64,000 nucleotides of DNA from Candidatus Leptovillus gracilis (lineage in GTDB: Bacteria; Chloroflexota; Anaerolineae; Promineifilales; Promineifilaceae), in the NCBI GenBank assembly GCA_016716065.1, contig JADJXA010000012.1:132714-196713 (forward strand), read 5' to 3'. The notes under the pieces were generated by a model. The model did not search any database, had not been told where the DNA came from, and was given only the letters and a program-made list of their open reading frames with translations. Of this stretch, positions 33,442-43,089 are shown piece by piece; within the stretch, counting starts at the first letter, position 1, and each line of letters opens with the position of its first letter. The position numbers and the translations under genes are program-made.

Positions 33442-34701
33442 TTACGGCGCCTGACGCGACCAGATCGAAATGTCGCGGAACATCCATTCACCACCCCACC
33501 AATCCTGCCCTCGAAACAGAACGCTGCTGGTTCCCTGGGGGATTGGCATCCAATAAGATTTGAAGGCTTCGTCCGCGAACGAATAATCTCTATGCTCCTG
33601 GTATACGGCATTTTGCCAGGTGCTGCCATTATTAAAACTGACCTGCAAACTTCCCCCAATACCGGCAAACCGCAAATGAGAATTCGACGGGGCTGGGGCA
33701 GAAAAGTTAACGCGGTTGCTGCCGCTTTCGTTTACATAACGTCGGTCAGCTTTCAGGATAGTAAAAGGTAAGGACGGTTCAATAAAAACATTATCCCAGT
33801 GCCAGGTCTGAGGCCCCCCATTCCCATCTTTCCAGGGCGTATACGAGTGGTGGCCAAACTGAATAACGCCTTGCGACCAGTCCAATAGGCTAATATCGGT
33901 GTCCACCCACCAGAAGTTGTAATCGGGCATACCAAATTTAATGTGCGTGCGGGAAATACGAAGTTCAAAGGTGTCCCGGCGCACTGGACTGGGATCCAGA
34001 AAATCGTCATAGGGAATCCAGGAGTTTCCATCCAGACTACCTTCTTGAAAATTGCGATAAACGCTGGCGACAAACGTGGTGCCATTCAAATCGCCCATGT
34101 CAATGTGAATGGCTCTTTTGGGCGGGCCACTCAAGTCGGGCAACCAATCTCGCAACGTAAGCTGAAGGTTATTTTCGTACGGGGTAATCCATATGTCTAT
34201 CCAATCACGGGTGGAGCGACGCTCGGTAGACATATCCCAACGAATAACTGCCTCACCATCCGAAAAATCTACCAACTGGTTGGGCGTCAGGTAGATCAAC
34301 CCATAAGCAGAGGCATTGATGGCAGTCATAATATGATTGTTACATTGAAAAACGGCGTCCTCATATGCGGTAGTGCGATGGGTCGTCGCCGGCGATTCGC
34401 AGTTAGGGCCATGTTGGGCATCCATCGCTTCAAGGTTGAACCATGTGTTTCCATCTCGTGAGTGAACGGTGATGTCCCAATTGGGTGAACGCCACGGCGT
34501 CGGATTAGGCGGTGTACCGTCGAAGGTTTCCGTAAAACTGTCTGGCATTTCGGCAGTGGTCATAAAGGGCAGATATACAGTGGGGAGTTGTTGAGCGGAT
34601 AGGATAGCTGGCGGCGATGTGAATTGCTGTGATAAGGAGATTGTTACGATACTTATGAAAAACGCAACGATTCCAAAGATTACCGGTTTTTTGAGTTTCA
34701 T
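33442..34701 (-). CDS. Exported protein of unknown function (beta-sandwich-like)
   Basis: This 419-residue protein has an N-terminal signal/anchor (PVIFGIVAFFISIVTISLSQQF). The rest is rich in aromatic and glycine turns (NWDITVHSRDGNTWFNLE, IRWDMSTERRSTRDWIDIWITPY, FGMPDYNFWWVDTD, GVIQFGHHSY, WHWDNVFIEP), which suggests a concanavalin/LamG-like beta-sandwich of the kind that binds or cuts glycans. A C-terminal module (NRVNFSAPAPSNSHLRFAGIGGSLQVSFNNG) looks like a second beta domain. No catalytic motif is certain. A ribosome site AAGGAAAGG precedes the ATG. I do not recognise the family. Confidence 0.75.
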   Translation of the reverse strand: MKLKKPVIFGIVAFFISIVTISLSQQFTSPPAILSAQQLPTVYLPFMTTAEMPDSFTETFDGTPPNPTPWRSPNWDITVHSRDGNTWFNLEAMDAQHGPNCESPATTHRTTAYEDAVFQCNNHIMTAINASAYGLIYLTPNQLVDFSDGEAVIRWDMSTERRSTRDWIDIWITPYENNLQLTLRDWLPDLSGPPKRAIHIDMGDLNGTTFVASVYRNFQEGSLDGNSWIPYDDFLDPSPVRRDTFELRISRTHIKFGMPDYNFWWVDTDISLLDWSQGVIQFGHHSYTPWKDGNGGPQTWHWDNVFIEPSLPFTILKADRRYVNESGSNRVNFSAPAPSNSHLRFAGIGGSLQVSFNNGSTWQNAVYQEHRDYSFADEAFKSYWMPIPQGTSSVLFRGQDWWGGEWMFRDISIWSRQAP

Positions 34702-34868
34702 ACAGACCTTTCCTTAGCACTAAATTTTTTTACTATACGGCCCCTTTTTGTCTCTCGATTTGTTTCTCAAGTGGGCATTATTAGCAACAGGCAATCAGCA
34801 CTATAGTGTGTTGGTCTGCAATCGTCAATCCGCAAACACCCAAAAATGACGTAAAAATTAAAAAATCC

Positions 34869-35675
34869 TCATGCTGGCAAAGCCACAAAGTTCTCTACGG
34901 TCCAGTTACCGCGAGCATAGGAATCCGGTAACATTTCAATTTTGTAGCCCAATTCCGCCAAAAAGGTCATGCAAAGCTCCTTTTTGCGCTGAAATTCGGC
35001 CGGTTCACCATCATCTATTTCAATTATTAAGGTAGGCTTGTACGTTTGAATAGTGTGTGTCATCCCCCTTAAGACATTTATTTCGGCCCCTTCCACATCT
35101 ATCTTCACAAAGGAAGGTGGCGCGCCACGCTGTTGACCGACAAAATCGTCCAGCGTGATGAGGCTGATCGATATCGTCCCTTTGTAATCAGGCGGTGGCG
35201 CAGCCACGGAGAGGGACGCCCCGCCGGAATGATGGGCCAATTGCAGTTCGCCTGTGCCGTTGGTGTCGGACACGGCCGTTTCCCACACCGTCACCTGCTT
35301 CATCCCATTCAAATCACAATTGTGCTGCACCGCGGCCGCATTCTCCGGCACCGGCTCAAAGGCATGAACCTGCCCCGCCGGCCCGACCAGACGCGCCCCA
35401 ATCACCGTGAAGAAGCCCACGTTGGCCCCCACGTCATAAAATACGCCGCCCTCATGCAAATAGCGCCCAAACGCTTCCTGCACAGGCATTTCGTTCAGGC
35501 CCAGCCCATATTCCGGGTTGGAATTGGCGGAATTGAAACGCAGCCCTGTCCCAATGCCTTCGGCAATCGTCACGTCGCGGTTGCGCACCCACAACCGCTG
35601 CAAACGGCGCACCGTCTGATTAGACCGGATACGTTTGATGAATCCAGCTTGTTCCTTGCCCTTTGTAGAACTCAT
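34869..35675 (-). CDS. FkbM-family methyltransferase
   Basis: This SAM-dependent methyltransferase has about 268 residues. It shows FYDVGANVGFFTVIGARLVG, HAFEPVPENAAAVQHNCDLN, VSVAAPP-type turns, FVKIDVEGAEINVLRGM and LIIEIDDGEP, the FkbM signature set. FkbM-type enzymes make methyl ethers on secondary metabolites and on surface polysaccharide sugars. The ATG at 35675 follows AAGGAG by about seven bases and one base separates it from the upstream stop codon, so it is preferred over the start at 35729 inside the upstream gene. Confidence 0.92.
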   Translation of the reverse strand: MSSTKGKEQAGFIKRIRSNQTVRRLQRLWVRNRDVTIAEGIGTGLRFNSANSNPEYGLGLNEMPVQEAFGRYLHEGGVFYDVGANVGFFTVIGARLVGPAGQVHAFEPVPENAAAVQHNCDLNGMKQVTVWETAVSDTNGTGELQLAHHSGGASLSVAAPPPDYKGTISISLITLDDFVGQQRGAPPSFVKIDVEGAEINVLRGMTHTIQTYKPTLIIEIDDGEPAEFQRKKELCMTFLAELGYKIEMLPDSYARGNWTVENFVALPA

Positions 35676-35676
35676 T

Positions 35677-37791
35677 TTATTGCTCCTTACGCCGTGCAGT
35701 AAACTGCCGGAACACCGTGCCGGTGTCATTGCCCCATTCCCAGTTGGCTAAAATGCCCACCCGTCGAATCGTCAGGCGGTTAAATTGTGGATAGACGTCC
35801 GTCAGAGCGCGATACAACACCGGTTCGTCGTTGACATAAGCCATGTAATGCACGCCATCAAACGCCACGCGCAGGCGATACGGCCGTCCCCAATGAATGC
35901 GCCCGCCCACGTTGCTCCACACAGCGTCAAAAATTTCCTCAAAGCCATTGATGTAAAAGAAGGACGAAATCGAAGCGCCCTGGTAAGAATCATCCAGCCA
36001 GGTGTTCACCAATAGCTGATTGTGTTCATCTTGCCAGAAGACAAACCCGCCACGGCCGTGTTCCCAATCGCCGCGCACAGAACCGGGGGGTGTCACCTCC
36101 ACCTCCAGTTCGGCGAACGCGGGATCATCCCAGGGGATGGTGTAAAACGTGCGGCCAGGATTGGGACTGGTAGGGCCGCCAACCACCCCGGCCGCTTCAT
36201 CTCCGCGCAGGGTGATGGTTCCCCGGCCAAAATCTTTCTGCCACACTTTGCCGCCCACGCTGGTTTTGTGGCCGTTCAGATCGGCCGCTTCCCCGGCAAA
36301 ATTGTCGGCAACGGCCATCACCCTTTTCCCCGGCTGCCAGGACGGGGCAAACGCAAATTCGGCCGGAACCGCAACCGCTCGTGGATGGGCTTCTAAATCG
36401 CGCAGCGCCACATCACCACCCGACGCCCCGCAGAAACCGACGCCGCCCGCGTTTTGCAGTCTGGCGTCTGTGAACCAGTCGTTGAAGAGGAAACGGCCGT
36501 TCACCGCCACCGAAAAACGCTCGCCATCATCTGCAATCTGCACCGAATTGGCCGCATCCGCCAGCCAACCATGCGCCTCATCCACACCCACTTCCGCCAC
36601 GACGCCGTCTAGCCGCAACAGCAGACGGCAGCGGTCTTGCCGCATTGCCAGGCTCCGATAATTGGCCTCATCCTGAAAACGCCAGACCAACTGCGCTTCG
36701 CTGTCTGGCGTATCCAACTTCACCAGCGCATGAACCAGGCCGACCGGTTTACCGGCGTCTAAAATCGCCAGGCTGTCGTTCTCCAAAGCGCGCGCGCCAC
36801 CGGCCGTGCGCGCAAAATCGCCCTGATAAACGCGCCACGCGCCGCCCTGTTCTGCCGGAGAATCGGTCAGACGGCCGTTTCCCACCAATCGGTCGGCCAG
36901 GTGCGCCGTGCCGTACCAGCTATCCAGAGCGGCGATTTTTTGCACGGCCGTGCCATAGACCCGCGAATCTACGCGAAAACCAATCTGCCCCAACACACTC
37001 TGATGCACGCCGGCGTACACCTCCGGCGCATCGTCAAAGGCGTCAATCGCCAACGGCCGCATCAGCGGAAAAGCCGCCAGCCCATGCGCTCCCGGCAGCG
37101 ACGCCGCATAATAAGCCGCCCCTTTTTGCCGCAAAACCACCACGTAATAAATCGGGATATTTTGCAGACCGCGCAAAACCGGCAGCTGCCAGTCCGCCGC
37201 GCGCGCCCAAAGTTCGCCGTTTTCCGCACCGGTGGCATGAACGATCAACGAATTGCCTTGGGCGACAGGATCGGTCGGATTTTCCGCGGGGAACCAGCCC
37301 ACCGCCAGATTTTCGTCCAGCAGGCCGCTCTCGACACGCCGGTAATGCCGATTTAGCCAGATCCAACGCTGCCACTGCCGCACAAAATGCTTTTTGTGGC
37401 CGCCCCGAGTCCAGGCGATGAGGCGCTGCGGAATGGTTTGGGTTTCACCACCCAACAGCCAACGCTGCAAACGCCCCGGAATGCTCTGCCCCAGGTCGCC
37501 GACCTGCGACGTGTTGTGGCCGTTTAACATATGCACGCCAAACGCCAGCCCATTCTCACGCCGATACGGGCCATAGGCCAGACCAGAACGCCCCCAGCCC
37601 GGCTGCCGCAGCGGCTGGATACGCAGCGCCCCACCATCCGTGCTGATGACGCGCTCGACGTCCACGCCGCCCCGGCGCACGCCAGCCGCATTCCGGCTGC
37701 CGATCACCTCCCCGGCGCTTAAGGTTTGCACAAAGGAATCGGTAAAATAAAGGCTGGATACGGTGGTCTTTTCAGACTTGGCAATACTCAT
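35677..37791 (-). CDS. Large protein of unknown function with LamG/3-keto-disaccharide-hydrolase-like modules
   Basis: The protein has about 704 residues, with ATG at 37791 five bases after AAGG. No signal peptide or membrane helix is visible. The C-terminal third (GRTFYTIPWDDPAFAELEVEVTP; GGFVFWQDEHNQLLVNTWLDD; GRPYRLRVAFDGVHYMAYVNDEPVLYR; GILANWEWGNDTGTVFRQFTA) and a middle part (VHALVKLDTPDSEAQLVWRFQDEANYRSLAMR) look like two jelly-roll modules of the LamG/DUF1080 type. The N-terminal half is unrecognised. Genes for FkbM and the FG-GAP protein flank it within 10 bp, so they share an operon. A cytoplasmic location without a signal is odd for such modules. Confidence 0.7.
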   Translation of the reverse strand: MSIAKSEKTTVSSLYFTDSFVQTLSAGEVIGSRNAAGVRRGGVDVERVISTDGGALRIQPLRQPGWGRSGLAYGPYRRENGLAFGVHMLNGHNTSQVGDLGQSIPGRLQRWLLGGETQTIPQRLIAWTRGGHKKHFVRQWQRWIWLNRHYRRVESGLLDENLAVGWFPAENPTDPVAQGNSLIVHATGAENGELWARAADWQLPVLRGLQNIPIYYVVVLRQKGAAYYAASLPGAHGLAAFPLMRPLAIDAFDDAPEVYAGVHQSVLGQIGFRVDSRVYGTAVQKIAALDSWYGTAHLADRLVGNGRLTDSPAEQGGAWRVYQGDFARTAGGARALENDSLAILDAGKPVGLVHALVKLDTPDSEAQLVWRFQDEANYRSLAMRQDRCRLLLRLDGVVAEVGVDEAHGWLADAANSVQIADDGERFSVAVNGRFLFNDWFTDARLQNAGGVGFCGASGGDVALRDLEAHPRAVAVPAEFAFAPSWQPGKRVMAVADNFAGEAADLNGHKTSVGGKVWQKDFGRGTITLRGDEAAGVVGGPTSPNPGRTFYTIPWDDPAFAELEVEVTPPGSVRGDWEHGRGGFVFWQDEHNQLLVNTWLDDSYQGASISSFFYINGFEEIFDAVWSNVGGRIHWGRPYRLRVAFDGVHYMAYVNDEPVLYRALTDVYPQFNRLTIRRVGILANWEWGNDTGTVFRQFTARRKEQ

Positions 37792-37805
37792 GTTCACCTT
37801 GACGG

Positions 37806-40800
37806 TCAGTTTCTACGGCGCAGGACAAAAAAACCGCCCAGAACCAAAATAGCCATGACGCTCACGCCAACGGCCAGGATGCCCGGCGAGAATACGGCCG
37901 TTTCCGGTTCCGGCAATGGCGCAGGTGCTGTAGATTCCGGCTGCGGGCTGACCGCGCTGGATACGGCGTCCGGCACGGCCGTTGCCACAACGTCTGTTGC
38001 CACAACGTCCGTTGCCGCAACTTCGGTCGGCGGAAGTGTGGTTGGTTCAGGCTGCACGACGGGCGCATCCGGTCCCGCCTGGAATTGTTCGGCGACCTCG
38101 GCGGCCCTTAGCGCCCGGCCGTACAGCGCCAGCCGGTGATATTCACCCAACCAGGGGCGGTCCAACGAAAACTCGTTGCCAAGCGCCAGGCGATAGCTGG
38201 CGTCCCAACCGGCCAGGTCGCCGCCAATTTGTCCGGCGGCGGCCACTTCGCCATTCTGATAAAGCGTCGCCTGCCCGCTGGCGTCGCGGGTATACACCAG
38301 ATACACCAGGTCGGTCGTCACCACGTTGTCGGCTGTGATCAGCGACGGCACGCCATTCTCCGACGTGTCGCTGCTGCGCAGGCGCACGTCGTACGCGCCA
38401 AACTCTTGCCCCAACGTCAGGTTGCGGTAAAACGGGTCAAACGACAGGCTGACGATGCGCGCTGGGCCGTCTTGCCCGGTGCTGGCCGGTTTTAACCAGA
38501 CTGCCAGCGTCAGTTCGTTGTTGGCGGGGATGGCGCTGTTAAGCTTGGCAGCAGCCTGTTCCGTCACCAGAATGGTGGGCGCTTGCAGCAGCAGCCCACC
38601 GTCCAGCAGCCAGGTAACGGCCGTTTCCTCGCCAATCAACAAATCCAACGGCTCACCCACGCCAGACACGTCGCGCACCACATTGCCCGCGCCTTCGGCA
38701 AACATGTACAGCGCCAGCGGCCCCTGGATGGCGGCAAAGTCGGCCAGCGCTTCGGGCGGCACGGCCGTTTCCGCGGCTTCCGGCTGCATTACCTCTGGCG
38801 TCGCGGCGCTGTCCGATGGGGTCGTGGTTGTGGTTGGGGTCGTAACGCGGTTTAACTCGTCGTTGCGCCACAGGTGGATGAACTGCGACTCGTCATAGGC
38901 GATGCTGACGACGTCCAGGTCGCCGTCGCCGTCCAGGTCTACTGTTTGCCCGCCCAGGTGGCTCTCGTGGCCTTCGTCAACCAGCTTCTCGGTGAAATTG
39001 CCCTGACCGTCGTTGATCCACACGGCCGTTGCCTTGCGGCCACGATGTTCGGCCAACACCAGGTCTACGTCGCCGTCGCCGTCCATGTCGGCGGCGTCCA
39101 GGCTGTTGGTGGTGGCCTGGCTCACGATGAGGCTGCGCGGCCAATCGCCGCTGGTCGGATCGGCCGGCTGCGCCCACCAGAAGGTCTGGGCGTCGGCGTC
39201 TTCGCCGTTTTCTTCGGTAACGATGATGTCCAGACGGCCGTCGCCGTTCAAATCGGCCAGTTCGGTGCGGTCCGGGTAGAGCGCTTCGTCAAACGTCCCA
39301 ATCTGGAAAGCCGCCCAACCATCGGAGCCGTCACCGGGGTTGCGATACCATTCCACCCGCTTGGAATCGCCGGTGGTCGCGGCAACGTCCAGGTAGCCAT
39401 CGCCGTCTACGTCGCCAAAGGCGAAACCTTCGTCGGATGGATTGGCGCTGACGTGGGCACGCGGCCAATCACCGGCGGCCGGATCGGCCGGCAGCACAAA
39501 GTAGTAGATGCCGTTGCCGCTGGAAATGGCGACAACCGGCGGCGAGTCGGCGGACAAAACGGCCGTGCGATACCCCTGCGCGCCCAGTTCATGGCTGGCC
39601 GCCGGCACGTCACCCACGCGAACGGCCGTCCAATCTGTCGCGGCGGCGTCTGTGGCTTCCAGCCAGTAGACGACCAGGTCGCCTTCGCTCTTTTGGGCCA
39701 GCACGTCGGCCAGGTCGTCGCCATCTACATCCAGGGGGAGGAAGGCGTGCATGTCGGCGGGAAATTCGCTGCGCGACCAGTCGCCCAACATATCGCCGCC
39801 GGGATTGGCATACCAGTAGCGCCCGGAGAGGATGTCTATACGGCCGTCGCCATCCAGATCGCCAAAGCCCAGGCCAAAGGTTTGCGCGTGTTGGTCAGTG
39901 ATTTGCTTGTAGGTCCAGCGATCCAGCGCCCCGGCCGCATCCAGCCGATTTTCCCACAATCTAACCGGTGGGTTGCCGGTCCAGTTGGCCCCGTAAATGT
40001 CATAATCGCCATCATTGCCGATGTCGGCGACGACGCCGTTGTGCAGGCCGCCGACGCCGACCACCTGTTTCTCCCAGGAGGTAGCCTGCCCGTCCACGTT
40101 GAACAGGATCATGATTTCATTGGCGGCGGAGGTGTGCATCTGGCCCAACACCACGTCCAGATCGCCGTCCAGGTCCATGTCGGCGGCTTGCAGAGTGTGG
40201 GCTTTTTCCAGGCCAGGCAGGATGGTGTGGCGCGTCCACGCGCCGGTGGGATCGCCATTGTCGGCCGACCACCACTCTACGTCGGCCGTGTTTTCGGAGC
40301 TGGAGAAGAGGACATCCATACGGCCGTCCCGGTCCAAATCCACCACCAGCGCTTTGAAGTCGGAATCGGCCGCGCCGATGTCGTAGGGGGTCCAGTTGGC
40401 GGCGGTGCGCGCCGCCGCGCCGCCGGGATTGCGCGCCCATTGGCCGCGCAGGACCAGATCAACGAGACCGTCACCGTCCACGTCACCGCTGGTCATGCCC
40501 TCGTTGCCGGTGTTCAGACCGCTCAAATCCACCTGGTTCCAGACATTTACGGCCGTCTGGAAGAAAATCATGACGGCGTCCTGCCGGCGGGTAGCCACGT
40601 CCAGGAAACCGTCATCGTCGAAGTCGGCCACGTGTACGTCTTTGCCCCAACTGCCGATGGTGCCGATGGTGTGGCGGGTCCAGGTTTCGCCGCTGAAGGG
40701 ATCGCCGGACGGCCGTGGGTTTTCAAACCAGACGAGGTTGTCGGGGCCGTCGCCATCGGGCACAACGATGTCCATGTCGCCATCGCCATCTACGTCGCCT

Positions 40801-41177
40801 AAACGGCCGTCGGTGGTAAATTCGTTGTTGGGCGTGGCGATGACGGTTTTTTGCCAGGTGGGGTAATGGTACCAGTTCAGTTTTTCGTCGGTGATACCGC
40901 CGAGGATGAGGTCGGGGAAACCGTCGCCGTCTATGTCGCCGACCAGTTTCACGTCGCCGCCCACGTCGCCGTCAATTTCTACCAGGTCGAAGGGGACGCC
41001 GGCTAACTGGAGGGCCGGATTGCTTTGGGGCGGGCTGGCGAAGGCTACGGCCGTGCCCACCGCCATGTTGACGCGCCGCTTGATGCCATCAATAGATGGC
41101 CGTCGCCAGGCAATATACGCGCTGCCCAGCAAAAACAGAGCGACAAACAGATACATTGCGAAACGTCTCGTTTTCAT
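37806..41177 (-). CDS. FG-GAP/VCBS beta-propeller surface protein with LamG domain and membrane anchors at both ends
   Basis: The protein has 1123 residues. A signal-anchor helix lies at ~7-23. At least 13 calcium-binding-loop repeats of the DxDxDGxxD type follow (e.g. DIDGDGFPDLI, DVDGDGDMDIV, DMDGDGDVDLV, DLDGDGDLDVV), which fold as FG-GAP beta-propeller blades. After a Thr/Pro linker a LamG-like domain spans ~835-1040 (GPARIVSLSFDPFYRNLTLGQE ... DRPWLGEYHRLALYGRALRAAEV). A Thr/Val/Pro stalk and a C-terminal helix (ILAVGVSVMAILVLGGFFVL) ending RRRN complete it. It probably binds glycans at the cell surface. The LamG shares unusual text with the VanZ-LamG protein at 45726-47324. Confidence 0.88.
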   Translation of the reverse strand: MKTRRFAMYLFVALFLLGSAYIAWRRPSIDGIKRRVNMAVGTAVAFASPPQSNPALQLAGVPFDLVEIDGDVGGDVKLVGDIDGDGFPDLILGGITDEKLNWYHYPTWQKTVIATPNNEFTTDGRLGDVDGDGDMDIVVPDGDGPDNLVWFENPRPSGDPFSGETWTRHTIGTIGSWGKDVHVADFDDDGFLDVATRRQDAVMIFFQTAVNVWNQVDLSGLNTGNEGMTSGDVDGDGLVDLVLRGQWARNPGGAAARTAANWTPYDIGAADSDFKALVVDLDRDGRMDVLFSSSENTADVEWWSADNGDPTGAWTRHTILPGLEKAHTLQAADMDLDGDLDVVLGQMHTSAANEIMILFNVDGQATSWEKQVVGVGGLHNGVVADIGNDGDYDIYGANWTGNPPVRLWENRLDAAGALDRWTYKQITDQHAQTFGLGFGDLDGDGRIDILSGRYWYANPGGDMLGDWSRSEFPADMHAFLPLDVDGDDLADVLAQKSEGDLVVYWLEATDAAATDWTAVRVGDVPAASHELGAQGYRTAVLSADSPPVVAISSGNGIYYFVLPADPAAGDWPRAHVSANPSDEGFAFGDVDGDGYLDVAATTGDSKRVEWYRNPGDGSDGWAAFQIGTFDEALYPDRTELADLNGDGRLDIIVTEENGEDADAQTFWWAQPADPTSGDWPRSLIVSQATTNSLDAADMDGDGDVDLVLAEHRGRKATAVWINDGQGNFTEKLVDEGHESHLGGQTVDLDGDGDLDVVSIAYDESQFIHLWRNDELNRVTTPTTTTTPSDSAATPEVMQPEAAETAVPPEALADFAAIQGPLALYMFAEGAGNVVRDVSGVGEPLDLLIGEETAVTWLLDGGLLLQAPTILVTEQAAAKLNSAIPANNELTLAVWLKPASTGQDGPARIVSLSFDPFYRNLTLGQEFGAYDVRLRSSDTSENGVPSLITADNVVTTDLVYLVYTRDASGQATLYQNGEVAAAGQIGGDLAGWDASYRLALGNEFSLDRPWLGEYHRLALYGRALRAAEVAEQFQAGPDAPVVQPEPTTLPPTEVAATDVVATDVVATAVPDAVSSAVSPQPESTAPAPLPEPETAVFSPGILAVGVSVMAILVLGGFFVLRRRN
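37981..38025. repeat. Three 15-bp tandem units within the FG-GAP gene
   Basis: The units gttgccacaacgtct, gttgccacaacgtcc and gttgccgcaacttcg follow each other at 37981, 37996 and 38011. They encode the repeated ATDVV text of the stalk before the C-terminal helix, so stalk length could vary by slippage in steps of five residues. Confidence 0.8.
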
Positions 41178-41213
41178 GGGATACGCTTCCTTCCCTCTGG
41201 TAAAGGGTCAGCG

Positions 41214-42074
41214 TCAAATGGCTGCGTCTCCGGGTGTTGGCGGCGTTGGCCCGTTTCCTGAGAATGAGTAGTGATGAAAGAGTTCTTTTCCCCGAAAAAA
41301 GCAATCCAACCATTCCCCATCAGACACGTCGGCGAGAGTTAGCCAGCGAGTATCCGGCAGGAGTCTGGACATTTGCGATTGGTGTTCGGCCAACGCAGCC
41401 CGTTTCTGGCCCACGAGGTCGTTTATGTCAACAGATAAGCGCAGGTCGGCGAACAGCCGCAGACCAAAAAGCATGGTGGCTGTGTTTTTGAGAATGGCGC
41501 GTCTGTCGCCCAGGGCACTGCTGCCCAGGCCCACCCAGGGCCAATGATACCAGGCCCAAACGGGGTATTCGTAGACTTCGACCGGTTGGCCGATTTGTTC
41601 CAGGGCGGCGAGGACGGCGTGGGTGGTGCTGTAATGGTCCGGCGGTGGCTCGTGGCGGTAGGGGACGAAGATTTGTTCTGGCCGGAGATTACTGAGCAAT
41701 TTGACGATTTGGGGGACGGCCGTATCCTTTTGTTGAGTCACACGGCCGTCGGGTATGTTCAAAAAGTAGACATCTTCAGCCGCCACGTTCAGCGCGTGGC
41801 AGGCGGCTAACGCCTCATCAGCCCGGCGGGCGATGAGATCGGCTTCGGAGATAAGGCCGGCATGGGAAAGACGGCCGTCGGTCATAAACACAATAGAAAC
41901 GTGGGCAGCTTTGGCTTTTTTGGCGAGGACCGTACCGCCGCAGCCGAGCGTTTCATCATCCTGATGCGGCGCAAAGACCACTGCCTTCTGCCGCCAGAAT
42001 GTTTCATCCGGCCCCTGCGAGCGTGCTGCCAACAAGCGCCAGAGGACGCTTTGCGCACTGGATTGAATAGACAT
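41214..42074 (-). CDS. PIG-L family (LmbE-like) zinc deacetylase
   Basis: The 286-residue protein has the family signature VVFAPHQDDETLGCGG (zinc ligands HxxDE) near residue 35 and PYRHEPPPDHYSTTHAVLAAL with the third zinc-binding His region. PIG-L enzymes remove N-acetyl groups from GlcNAc-type sugars. In this locus it may deacetylate a lipid-linked GlcNAc or polymer precursor. It lies between the FG-GAP gene and a GT2 gene. Length is normal for the family. Confidence 0.93.
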   Translation of the reverse strand: MSIQSSAQSVLWRLLAARSQGPDETFWRQKAVVFAPHQDDETLGCGGTVLAKKAKAAHVSIVFMTDGRLSHAGLISEADLIARRADEALAACHALNVAAEDVYFLNIPDGRVTQQKDTAVPQIVKLLSNLRPEQIFVPYRHEPPPDHYSTTHAVLAALEQIGQPVEVYEYPVWAWYHWPWVGLGSSALGDRRAILKNTATMLFGLRLFADLRLSVDINDLVGQKRAALAEHQSQMSRLLPDTRWLTLADVSDGEWLDCFFRGKELFHHYSFSGNGPTPPTPGDAAI

Positions 42075-42103
42075 GATGTTGGAAGCTGAATGGTGATCTT
42101 TAT

Positions 42104-43057
42104 CTATTGAGAATGGTCGTCGGCCAGTTGATTTTCCTGGGATGAATCAGGTGGGTTGTTGGCCGATCTCAGGCTGGTGCGTGCGCCGGTTAACAGATCG
42201 CTGCCCAGGCTGCGCAGTTTATCGAGCGAAAACACATTTTTGCTTAGAAAGCCAATCACCCGTAAACGATCGGTCATAGAAATCGGGGCGCGGCGCGCCA
42301 TGTGCAAGTATTCGGAATAGCGGCGCCAGCGTGGCAGAATCAACCGGTTTTTATTGCGCGTGTCGAACCAGACGGCCAGTTCTTTTTCCTGATAATGCAC
42401 TTCGGTGGATATTTGTGGATGTACCCGCCGATGCAGCAAAAATTCCGGCAGTTCGTAGAACTCGCCATACAGCGTCAGTTCGGCCAGCAGGTTGCGGTCT
42501 GAGCGGGGATAATTGGCGATGAGCGGCGTTTTCGCCAGGACCGATGAGCGCATCAGGCCAAAGATTGGGTTGCACCAACCGGGCGTATTCACCAATTTTT
42601 GGAATCGTTGGAAGGGTTCGGGCGAGCGCAAATGGAGATCGTCAGAGTAATGTTCGATCACGTCGCCATGTTGGTCAATGAGGATGGTCTGGGAATAACA
42701 AACGACGACGTTGGGTTCGTTGTCCAGAATTTCTACGGCGCGCTGCAAGAACTCTGGCGCGCAGCGGTCATCGTGGGCTATCCATTTGAAGTAACGGCCG
42801 TTGGCGACGTGGAAGGTGTTGTTGTAGTTGGGGGCGGCCCCCAGGTTTTCTGGGTTGCGCAGGTAAGTGATACGGCCGTCTTGCGCCGCGTAAGTCCTAC
42901 AGATTTCTTCTGTGCCATCTATCGAAGCGTTATCCGAGATGATCAGCTCAAAATTTTCATGCGTTTGGGCCAACACAGACTCAATAGCTTCTGTCAGATA
43001 ATTGTCGCCATTATATACCGGCAAACCGATGCTAACTTTGGTCTTGTTTTGAGTCAT
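42104..43057 (-). CDS. GT2 family glycosyltransferase
   Basis: This GT-A enzyme has about 317 residues: KVSIGLPVYNGDNYLTEAIESVL, IISDNASIDGTEEICR, and WIAHDDRCAPEFL (the DD metal-binding position), then a C-terminal helical part. The ATG at 43057 has GGGAGGTGG directly upstream. An alternative start at 43093 would overlap the preceding GT4 stop in TGATG fashion. It follows the GT4 gene closely, and they form a pair in the 41-45.4 kb group. Confidence 0.92.
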   Translation of the reverse strand: MTQNKTKVSIGLPVYNGDNYLTEAIESVLAQTHENFELIISDNASIDGTEEICRTYAAQDGRITYLRNPENLGAAPNYNNTFHVANGRYFKWIAHDDRCAPEFLQRAVEILDNEPNVVVCYSQTILIDQHGDVIEHYSDDLHLRSPEPFQRFQKLVNTPGWCNPIFGLMRSSVLAKTPLIANYPRSDRNLLAELTLYGEFYELPEFLLHRRVHPQISTEVHYQEKELAVWFDTRNKNRLILPRWRRYSEYLHMARRAPISMTDRLRVIGFLSKNVFSLDKLRSLGSDLLTGARTSLRSANNPPDSSQENQLADDHSQ

Positions 43058-43089
43058 TCCACCTCCCAACTTTTCTAATCGCCGTAACA

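Noticed and set aside
38874..40802. Plus-strand open frame of 642 codons
   Set aside because: It lies opposite the FG-GAP gene. The repeated Asp-rich codons of the propeller loops leave the opposite strand free of stops, so it is a shadow.
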